Assembly: GCA_916048095.2 (NCBI GenBank)
Contig: OU696590.1
Location: 6,121,552-6,185,551, forward strand
Direction: 5' to 3'
Length of the DNA stretch: 64,000 bases
Source: Sacculina carcini
Lineage: Eukaryota > Arthropoda > Thecostraca > Sacculinidae
In this document: positions 35,201 through 46,400 of the stretch, piece after piece
Position numbering within the stretch: the stretch's first letter is position 1
Layout: each line of letters opens with the position of its first letter
Notes under the pieces: generated by a model
Databases searched by the model: none
Told to the model about the DNA's origin: nothing
What the model saw: the letters and a program-made list of their open reading frames with translations, nothing else
Program-made: the position numbers and the translations under genes

Positions 35201-37374
35201 ACCGAAATTTGTATACCACCTAAGCAGAAGTTCAAAACAGGCACCTACTATGTTATTCTGGATTCACTAATAACGGAATTGAGTAAAAGAAAAGAAGCAT
35301 ATCATGACGTCAATATAAAGTTTGGATTTCTTTTCCAAATCACCAACATTCCAGATGCTGAATTAAGGGAAGCTGCGGTAAAGTTGCAGCAGCACTTTTC
35401 GGCAGATGTTGACGAAACATTTGCTGAAGAAATTGTTCATTTTTCCGGATATATGAAACAGATTGAAGCGACCTCTGAACAATGTGCACCATCAGCTGCT
35501 CTTAAACATATCAGGGATGCATGTGTTTCACAAGCATTCCCAAATGTGGACATAGTTTACCGCCTCTACTTGACGCTACCATCTTCTAACTGTGAAGGGG
35601 AGCGTTCATTCTCTGTCTTGAAAAGAATTAAAAACCACCTCCGTTCGACAATGAGCCAAGAAAAAATGTGTAGCTTAGCGTTGTTGACTATTGAGTCCGA
35701 TCTCACAAATAATATTGATTTCTACGATGTTATTGATGATTTTGCTAAAATGAAGTCCAGAAAAAAGTTTATATAATCATGTAATACTACTGGTGGAATG
35801 GTAGTCACCGGGCACCTCATGATTACGATTACGATACATGTTTCATGATTACGATTGTTTTTGTATCAACTCCAAGGAAAATTTGCAGCAAATTTGCGTC
35901 TTCCAGGTATATTTACCTTTGTATAACCAAATTTGTATGGAAATTTTCACAAATATTAGATAGAGCTAGCTGGGTCAAAACAGCACCTGTGAGGTGAAAT
36001 GTTGTCTGCAACAGTGTATGAAATATTGGATAAAACAATATTGAGCGCTCAGTGTTTCATGTATGAAAGTGTTAATATAATCTTTCTTTTGTTATATCTT
36101 CTAATGTATCTTGTGTTGTATGTTGTGTTGTAATATATTATGCGTGTTTTGTGCTTGTATTCTATTAGCGATTGGAGGTGACCGAATTTGAGTCGTGCAG
36201 GATATCAGTCATGTAAATCATTCTATATTGCCGGTTCCATTTTCGGGTTTGGGAGGTACAAACAAGTTGTTGAAGCCGTTATTATATACCCATATTCTGC
36301 ATGTGTTACTGAAAATTTGATCAGTTTTTCGGCGGCGTAGGCAAGGTGTTGGTTGACTCAACTGAGTGGGGCGCCACAATATCACGCCCAGGTTTGCTTG
36401 TTCATATCTCATATCATGGGGCCCCCGCGGATCTGAACTGCCTAGGGCCCCGCGAAGTCTTAATCCGGCCCTGCCTATACGTCCCTATCTTGATAAAAAT
36501 TCCGCCACCACTCTTGTTCATACTCTCATTTTCCCCAGGTTAGACTACTGCAACTCGCTTTACTTTAGTGCTCCTCGTTCTCATCTCTTAATCCTTCAGC
36601 GTGTGATCAACCAATCTTGTCGATTTGTCTTTCATCCTACCTTTTCTCGCCACACGTCTCACCTACTTTTTCAACTCCACTGGCTTCCTATCATCCCACG
36701 AATTCATTTTCGCCTTTGCTGTCTCATTTACAAGCTTTTGCATGATCCTCACCAACCTTCTTATCTTGCTAATCTTTTGTCTCCCACTGACTCACACTCC
36801 TCACGTCGCCCTCTTCCTCTCGCTTGTCCTCGTGCATCTAATGAATCTTCCTGGTCCTCTAAATCGTTCTTCTTTTACGCCCCTCGCTTGTATAATTCTC
36901 TTCCCTCTCATATCACCCGCGCCTCTTCATTTCGGTCATTCCGCCATCGGCTTCGCCTGTACCTTTTTGACATTTCATTTGATCCCGTCTCTCACTCTCT
37001 CTCTCCTTTCGCCTCTCTGTGATATTGTTTGAACTATTTCTCCGTTTCATGATTGTTTCAATTCTCGTTGTCTTATTTTTCCCTGTCTTGAGCACAGTTA
37101 CTGCTTCCTTTCCTTCCTTGCTGCTTTATTTATTCTATTGTGAATGTTCTCTGTAATAATTCTCTGTCGATTTTATTGTTCGAACATACCACTTGATTTT
37201 TTGGAACTGTGCCCTTTGTGCTTGTGCTTGCTATTTACCAATTTTGGTTGTTTTGTGACTTCTCTTTCTTTTACTTGCTCATTTCTCCCATATTCTTTAC
37301 AATTGTCGTTTTATCTCAATTGATGTTTTCCGTTTTTCGCGCTTGTGTTTTACCGGCGCTATAGCAAATACACG

Positions 37375-37406
<32 letters not shown>

Positions 37407-40400
37407 GATTTTATTTATTTGTTGTCTGTTTTATATTTTATTAGCTATTTTTCGAATTGCTTGAGTATTTTCGTCTCATTTGCGTCGATTTGAAGCAGTC
37501 AATCAGTGTATTATATATATATTGATTACATGTTTAATATTTGATGAAATCATATATTTAATTATATGTATTTAATTTTATTTTTATTCATCACACAAAA
37601 CGTGCAGAATTTCATAGACAACGCTTTTGTATGTCTGTGTGCGTCTTTGTGTACTATTTACATCGTGAATTGTTTTCATATGACAACACATGTATGAATA
37701 TCTCTCTTTCTCTCTCTCTTTTGCTCTCTCGCTCTGTGGGTATACACAATAGGCGACATTTACCTGGTGGGCTCGACGAACGTGGGCAAATCTACGTTGT
37801 TCAACACACTGTTGCAGTCTGACTTGTGTCGCTCAAGTGAACGCGATCTTATCAGGAGGGCCACCACGTCACAATGGCCGGGAACCACGCTCAACATGCT
37901 CAAGGTGCTCAGCAGCGGCTCATTGGCTGCTCATGTTGCTCAACGTTCACGAATAATCAACGAGCGCAGAAAAATCGCTTCAAATCGGCGCAAACTAGAC
38001 AACTACTAATGATTGAATCCGAAAAACAAATTAACAAATAAAAACTCATATAATGACATAATTATGGCGATGTTTTTTATTGTTTCTTTTTATATTGAGC
38101 ACAAAACGCTAAGTGAATGGCTATGTGTTTATACGAGGTACGAGTTGGTGTAATATTTTGGTAGAAATGTGCAAAATTACAAGAGAAACATTTAACTCTT
38201 GTTCTTTTTATATTATGTTGTTTATATTATATTAGTTATATTATATCTCTCCTCTGTATGTGTCTATTATCATAATTAGTTTGTTACACTTATTTATCCA
38301 TTTGATTTAATAATTTCATTTGATTAATCGTTCATTTTTTTCTCTTAATTTTAGATTTTATCCTTTTGACTGAAATCTCTACTTTTTAACTCTCTTTCTA
38401 CATAATTTCGTTAGTTTCCCTGTACACATGAAGTCGCCGTACAGGGTGGTAATAGTGCACTTGCACTCTTTCCCCATGCTACTGGATTTGTCACTGTAAT
38501 AAATAATTAATAAAAATACTGATATTTGTTGAGTCAGCGTTTTTCTCATGTATGTGTTATGAGTGCAGTTTCCGCTGATACGCTCGGCTGGCTCGCAGCT
38601 GCAACGTCGCGCTGAGCGGCTCGACAGTGAGCGAGCACTGCGCGCCACTGAACGTCGCCTTCTCAACCAACAACTACGCTCCACCGGCAACCCCAAACTG
38701 GCCATGCTGACAGGTAGCTGATTTAAAACCAAATACCAAAAACACGTCTATCGTTGACAAAAAAGCAATTCAAGAGCCGGGCTGTCAAAAATTTCAACAA
38801 ATACCTGAACAACTTTTAACTTTTAATCTTAATTTTAACTTTTTATGTTTTATTTTGAACTTTAACTAGACATAGACTTTATATTTTCATGAATCGTATG
38901 TGTTCATGTGTAATCACTTTGAGTTTATCAGTGTTTTATGTGAATTCCTTGGAAATTTGTTGATAAAAACCATGAGTGGACAACAAATAAACATTAATTG
39001 ATTGATTGATTAGTCATTTCTGCTTGGTCAGACTGATAGCTGGGCGTTGTTTAACCGATTATCTTGAACGTGGTCATATTTCGTAGTTTTCTGTCGCTAT
39101 TAAAACATATTTAATCGCCAGACTGTGTTTTATTAGTTGTGCTCTCGAGAATTGGTTATCATTAAATTATAAAAATGAGTCTTCACTACTAAGCTAAAAT
39201 TAGACAAGAAAATTATTTGTGTGATGCTCTCTCCCCGCTCCCCCACTCTCTCTCTCGCGGTCCACTCTGCTTTATTCATTATGCTTCATATTTATTCATT
39301 ATTTGATAGTAATAATAATAATATTATTGTTTTTGAGTGTTTGCTGGCAGTTCTCACCGCACTGTTCATTTTATTGCATTTTGAGTGTGTTTTTATTTTA
39401 TCTTATAACTAGGGCTGTCAAAAAAGTAACCTAAAAATCAGAAATAAGTAACTTTATTTTAGAGAAAAAGTAACCTAAAAAGGTAACCTAAAAATAACCT
39501 GAGTTTTAATGGTATTTTTACTTTTGCATCGCTATATCACATGTTTATCACGCCTTTGCTGATTAGTGCGCTATATGAAATACACGGTTTGTTTGTTTGT
39601 TTGTGAACATAAAAAGTAACCTAATAACTAGAGCTGTCAAAAAAGTAACCTAAAAATCAGAAAATACTAACTTTATTTCCGAAAAAAATTATCCTATAAA
39701 AGTAACCTAAAATGACCGGAATATTAATGTTATTATCACTTTGGTATCGCTTTATCACATGTTTATCACGCCTTTGCTGAATAGTGCGCTATATGAAATA
39801 CACGGTTTGTTTGATGTTTGTTCTTGAACATATAAAGTAACACAATAATCAAAAAAGTAACCTAAAATTAACCTCCTTCAAAAAAGGTCAAATTATGTTT
39901 GCAGTTCTGAAGGAAGAAAATACACCAGTCCTTCTTTTCTATCCTCTTTCCGAGTTGGCACTATTTTCCGCCCTCTCTACGATCTGGTACCATTTTTACA
40001 ACAAACCACCAAACGTGACTTAATATGATTTGGCTAAGCTCGCAAAAAGGAGCATAACCATCAACATGTAATTTATAGTGGAAAGCTAATACAAATGCGA
40101 AAAACAATAATTGCAAATGTAAATATTTTTAGTAATGGTCGCAATAATGTTCTATATATTGTTTCAATGGAACATTTTATCAAATAGAACGTGCTACAGC
40201 TTGTATATTAGTGTAAGCGTAAACACTGCATGTGCCCCCGTCCTCCCATATGTAGCTCACAGTCTTATAAATGTCAAACGTGGGAATATGGCGCTATCTC
40301 ACGCTCTGAAAATCACGTGCTAATACCTGTTCAAGTAAATGCGTACTGTCAAGTGCTACAGTGCAGTATCTGGTATAGACAGCTCACACATCGTACTATA

Positions 40401-43400
40401 CCACGCTCCAAACATCTCACGGCACGTGGGCATATACTAAAATGGAACGACGCTGTCCTGCGTACCCAAAAACGTATAAATATCGAGTAGTACAGATAAT
40501 AAGGTGAAGATTAATTGTTAAATCCTAACAGCAGAAATTTTTACATTTCTTGATCTTCAGACCTGATATTCCATCTATTTTCCTATTTTATCCTCATGTA
40601 TACCGTTTTTATGCCTCTTATCTGAAAAAACCACCAAAATTTGTGGTAAACGTTATGGTAATACAAGAAAAACTTAATATCAAAAATATCAAAAGGTAAC
40701 CTGACGATAAAAAAGTAACCTAAAAAGCAAAAAAAGTAACCTAACGATGAAAAAGTAACTTTTGGTAACCTAATAACTTTTTTAATAATTATCGTACACA
40801 ACTTTTTCATGCAGTTTTAGGTAGCTTATGAAAAAGTGACCTTTAGGTGAAAAAGTAACTTTATTAACTTTTGACAGCCCTACTTATAACTCTTCTCTCT
40901 TTCTCTATTTCTTGATGATCAGGTGCAAAGAGCAATTGCACTCTTCCTATTCCACCTTGTCCAATAGAGATAATAACAATAAATGTAATAATAACAATAA
41001 TAATAAATAAATAACAAATATTATAATATATTATAATAAAACATAGTTTAACAAAAATTTAAAACAATAGTACAAGATGGTAGGAGGTGCAGTTGTTGCG
41101 CTCCCCTGTGGGTCTGGCGTGACGACACAATGGGGGACGACAACACAATATATTTACAAGAGATCACTACATTCACACAGTCTGGTTAATTACAGTGGCG
41201 GAAACAAGACACAAGAAATGGACTGAAACCTGCGAACAACGATACAGGTACAGTGATGCACAATAAGATGGATGATCGCACGAATGGGCGAACGCAAACG
41301 CGAGCAACAGGGTGAGACAGCAGCAGGGTGGACTCTGTTGACTGTCTGCCAGGGAAGAGTGTGTGCGACGGCGTTATATACCGTGCAGGTGTGTGTGGCT
41401 GGAAACGTGTGTGTATGCGCGTATGTCATCGCCGGTGGTGTTCTGGGACACATATGGTCTAGACACACGGATGTCGACCAGATGTTGCGCTCGATGGCTG
41501 CTTCATCCCTGGGTGAAGTTGAGGCCAGGCGGAGTGGGTGCGCGCTGCCTGGTGTTTGGCTTGATGCGCGCTAACAGGTGTTTTGGCTTAGTGTATGTCC
41601 GTGTGCAGGGGACATAAACCTCGGGGACACGTATCGCTGAAGCGCTGGTGGAGTTTGTGTTTGTGATGTATGGGCAAATGTTGTTGCCCTACATTTGCGC
41701 AGACGTCACAGGAGTCCCCCTCCAGTTCAAAGAGAAAAACGGACTGGGGGGCGGACGACACGACCGGAACGGATGATTCGAGTGCGCAGAACCGGGATTC
41801 TTGCGGCGGAGCAGTTTGATTTCGCAGGTGTCGAATTGAGCAGGTATCGCACTGTTGCTGCGTTGTTGTGCGTCTTGTTGAGCGAGCTGCTGTTGAGTTG
41901 TTGCGCGTGTTGCTGGGTCAGTGCGAGGTGGGATTTGCAAGCACACCACCACATTATCTCCCTGACCTAAGGAGGTGTTGGTGTACTCTTCTTGTTCAGC
42001 ATGATGAAGTACGGCGGCTAGTGTCAGGATAGTCCATTCCTTCTGCGACATCTCTTCAAATCCTCCACGATGCCCGCAATACCCACCGTATTCATCTGCT
42101 GGTTCTCCGTTCGAGTCGAGACTAATGTCAGCACACCCACGTCCTTGAAAACGACTAAAGAGTTTTCATAAATTTCATGGATATTCCGAAAAAGACACGT
42201 AAGATTGAAAATGTTGTCCAAGACGCTGAAAGGGATAGCTGTGGTCTCAAACCTGAATCTATTGTTCCATTTCTCGAAATCTAGGGCCACATAAATAACA
42301 CCTAGATCTCTGTTGGCTGAGAATTGACTGAGACGTGCGAGTTTGTTATCGGCTTCGACCCCTCGCAACGTCATCGTGCTGTACTTGAACCTTGCCAGGA
42401 TTCTAGCAGCATTTTCCTCTCGTGCGGTTTGCAGGGAACGTGTGTGGAACGTCTGCTTACAGAAGGTCCTGCCCTCTGCCTTCAACTCCAACTCCTTGTT
42501 TACCAGAGTAAGGATTTCTTGTTCATGAGGAAGATCCCCATGCTCTTCGAAGCTAGACACCACTTTTTTCCACGTACTGCGAAGGACATGAAACATGCTC
42601 GTCAAGTACTCTGGTGAAGCATCTAGACTGCCGTGGCTTAGATTGTTCACTCATGTTGAATGAACACTGGTCCAGCGCTTGTACCCACGACGATCTTTTT
42701 GGTGACAGAGACTTGTCAGAGATCAAGTCGTATAGAGGCATAGCGCTGTCAAATCTCAACCAGCCACGGAGGTTATAGGTCATCCAGTCGTGACTCGACA
42801 TGGCTGAGTCAGCTGAATAGCGAGGCCATCGGTTTGTTCTGACAAATCTTCCAAAGATTGGATGGTTACAGTGCACTGACTTCATGGGCCACGCACTGTT
42901 ATCTACGAAGTGATTCCTCACAATGACTTTTTTATCATTGCAGCCACTGGGACCGTGTATCGAACGGCAGATAACTCAAAAGTGCAGCACCTTTCCATCT
43001 GGGCAATGAATCCAGTTGGAGATTTGATCAGAGGGTGACCCAGATCTTCGCGAGACAAGACGAGGCGATGAGATGATGAGTCCACATTGTATCTCCGCGG
43101 ATTTCGCTCAATCTACGCGTGAAATAGAAACTTGTGTTCATTAATTTCTGTTCTACAGTCTTGAGGAGCTCATTCTTCAGTTCGTCATTTGCAACGACTG
43201 GATCAGTGGATTGTAGATAGGCTAACGGGAGATCTTCTTGAACCTTTTGAAGTGTACAGAACTCGTTTTTCAGATTATGTCGCAGGGTCATGAATTCAAC
43301 GTCTAGCAGACAGAAATCCTGGACACGAGAGTGGTTGGGTATCGGCTCGATAACATCTTTGATAGCCATCAACAAAACTACCAGGGCTCTTTCTTGCAGC

Positions 43401-46400
43401 TTGTCGAGTATTCCTGTGATCAGTTCAGTTTCCATCAGCAATCTCGATGACCGATGAGTTACACACGATATTTTCGGGCTGATGACAAGTCCAGGTGGGA
43501 CTTTAGAAACTTCAACAGAGTCAAGCTCGAGCTTTCGCATCATCAATTTGAGCACACCAGCTTTGTGGTTATTGTGCATGTAGCTCCTGAGGTTGAGGCT
43601 ATTCACGTGATGTAGAAGATGAGACCAGTCGTAGCCTGAACAATTAGTCCAAGCGTGGCTGCCGACTGAGAGCACCTTGGCTGCTGCTGAAATCCAGTGA
43701 CGGAGAAGATTTTCAGTCGGGTTGGGGACTCTTAACAAGAGATTGGTCTCGAGTAGGCCCCAGATGTCGATGTCAGTGAGATCTGTCTTTGAGTTGAACA
43801 GAAATGTCTTCAGATCCAGCCCGTGGGCGTTAGCGAGTGCTGAATACATCTTTCGATGATAGTGACATTTTGGATTTTTCAAAAGACTGGCTTTGTGCAG
43901 TGTGCAAGCATCTGCGGATAGAGGAGAATTCAGATGGCCGTCTATCCTTTGGTTTGGGTACTTCGTCGCCATGGTGATTGTGATATTCCTGATTGTTTTT
44001 CTACATAAAATCATGCTGGACAGTACACTCAATCACACTTTATGTCAATCACATTATTTACCAAACATATTCAACACAATATGAGAACAGCTCTCGTCGA
44101 CATCAAATGTCATCTCCCGAGATCTGCAACGACACACACGAGACATCCACGAATATGTCATATAGTATACCTTTTGTCCTTGTCTGCTCATCCACTTAAT
44201 TCCTCGACTGGTCGCAATCATTACAAGTCCTCCATCATCTGTGAATTCTGGAAATTCACTTGAAAATGTGTAATCTCTGAGTTTAGTGACCTTGCCTCTA
44301 GACACATCATGAATCAACTTATAAATGACCATTCCTTCTGTCACTAACCTTCCTCTCGCCACTCCAGAACCAGACTGGTCTTGTGCAAGCAGCACAAGCA
44401 AACAGTCAGATCTGTCTTTAGATTCCATCAACTCAGTCACAATGGTTGGTACTTTTTCTTGAGGGATTTGGCACAAACATCCTCGATTTCTACTTTCCAA
44501 CCAGTCGTGAATCATGTGAGACGAGGACAAGCATCCAAGATGTTGTTGTACAGTCAAACTCAGCTTTTGACCGGTTCAATGTTGAGGAACTGATTCTCTC
44601 CATCTGGGCAGTTGCGAAAGCATCGTAGAGTATGTCATTGCTGATGAGTTGAGTCCCCTGAGATCCCGAGAGTCCACCATAGATCCCGAAAGTCTAGAAT
44701 CTAGACTCTCGGGATCTATGGTCATTAGAGTCGGACACCCAGGCTGCAGATATATCTCGAGAGTTCTCATTAGAGATACATCTGTAACATCTCCTGTTGG
44801 GTGTTGTACCATCACCGGGTTTGATACAATTTGACACGGCTCTCCAATGAAGCTCAATGGGATGTCGTACTCTGGGTTCTTCTCCGATAGCGTCATCCCC
44901 GTTTCATCTACCAAGGAGTTGTGAAACAGCTTAGCAAGTGGGTAAACATGTGCCAGAGTTGCAATAATACCACCTGCTCCTTCGGCTAAGCAGAATACCA
45001 GGTCTGGACAGAAGTCTCGATATGATGTGGATAGTACCTCAATGAATTCGTTCGCCGATGCAGTCATCCGAAATATTGATTTGAATAACAGATGAGACTC
45101 ATCATCGAAGAACTTGTCCACTAGTTTTCTTTGATGGCACGTCCCAACCACAGCCTTTGGACATGTCAATGTCGGCAGAGCCAATCTAAGAACGATGGCC
45201 GGAGATATCTCAGAAGCTGTATCTGTTGCAACGTTGCCGTAATATACAGCAGATTGACTGAGGACATTGGAGATGATCGTTATCTTTCGTCTCATCACTC
45301 CCATTCTCTGAGGATCATTTGTGGTGACGCCAGTGATCCTTTGTGATCACTGGTAATTATCACAAATTCACTAATAAAAATCAGTCAGCAATAGCCTTAC
45401 GAGAAGAATTGATCAAAGTGACGTTCAAGACTTGTCACGAGCTTTATGCTCAGTCAGCCTATTCATATCTTTCTCCTTCAATCAGTCTATGGACATTATT
45501 GCTCTGCTGCTATTGGAAACTTGTTTTCGTCCTCCCAGCTTGCTTCTACTGTTCTGGGACAGTTTTTCTGTCTCAGAACAACATGCAAGCAGATGTTGAT
45601 GAAGAAGAAATTGACAGGGAATTCGCCCTGCATATTGGCCAACTGCATGTTTCGGCCCAAGTCGAAAATATGTGCAACAACCTGAGTACGCGTAAAAAGT
45701 GGGTGTTGATTTGCAATCGGGGCAAAATCATCGCGAAACTTCCCACCCACTATATACAAGTACTGCAAGAGTTCTCGTCGAAGGCTAGCTCTATGAAGTC
45801 TCGGCTCATCATAGCCTCTTGCCACAAACACATTTCCCTGCTCCAGGATCTGGAAGTAGCGCTGCGCACGTACAGCGGCTTGTGGATGATGGATTTTGTG
45901 TGCCAGTACGATGGTATGAATGTCTTGCTCAGCTACATGGAGAATGTGTTGATGACTAGCGAAATTCTCATTGAAAAACAGCAGCTCGCCGCTCGCAGAT
46001 CTTGCTGCAGCTCGATTTATCACAGTGTATTCACACCAAGAAGACTGAAGCACACCGCAGCTGTTAGTCACGTGCTGCACATCTGTGTCCTCAGTATCAA
46101 TACCATATTGAGAAACAAGCTGACAGGCAATACAAAGACACTGAACCAACGCTTAATCCCAGTGCTGATGAGGAGTCTTGCTAGTGTACATCAGCGGCGC
46201 TCCAAGATGCTCATCATGAATCTACTGAAGACGCTCTGTACAGGCTTCTCTGAGTTCCAGATCGCCATCAGAACGTTGATGGCTTACTCACTGCAAAAGT
46301 TCCAGCAAACGGAGGTTTTCCTAGATATTTTCAGCGTCCTCGATACGAATCTAGTTAGATTGTCAGCTAGCCAGTATATGGGTGCGTCTGCAGTATCAAG

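Larger units (their letters stand above)
31834..36473 (+). mobile_element. Full-length hAT transposon (ZMYM-like lineage), 4.64 kb
   Basis: Ends CAGGACCGGATTAA and, inverted, CAGGGCCGGATTAA. CCTATACG is duplicated exactly at 31826-31833 and 36474-36481, the 8-bp duplication expected of hAT. Carries one long transposase frame and three nested small elements in its 5' third. The subterminal word TGCCTAGGGCCCCGCG is shared by both ends. It lies in a LINE inside NOA1 intron 3. Confidence 0.95.
31700..37407 (+). mobile_element. 5'-truncated LINE (CR1/L2-like) split by a hAT insertion
   Basis: The two halves (about 31700-31833 and 36482-37407) rejoin at the hAT target site. The 3' half encodes the end of a reverse transcriptase: [38 protein letters not shown]. 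It finishes GGCGCTATAGCAAATACACG plus (TTG)n at 37374-37407, a CR1/L2-type 3' tail. The 5' border is not defined. Confidence 0.8.

Noticed and set aside
36366-37022. Single protein-coding gene across 36366-37022
   Set aside because: The frame starts inside the hAT terminal region and continues into the LINE reverse-transcriptase end, so it is a chance fusion across an insertion border.
42324-42617. Plus-strand frames over the viral fragments
   Set aside because: Shadows of the minus-strand viral homology; no independent similarity.
45343-45582. N-terminal extension of the formin from a GTG codon
   Set aside because: No ATG in this stretch, no similarity to formins, and a splice-acceptor-like TTTTTCTGTCTCAG lies just before the ATG at 45583.
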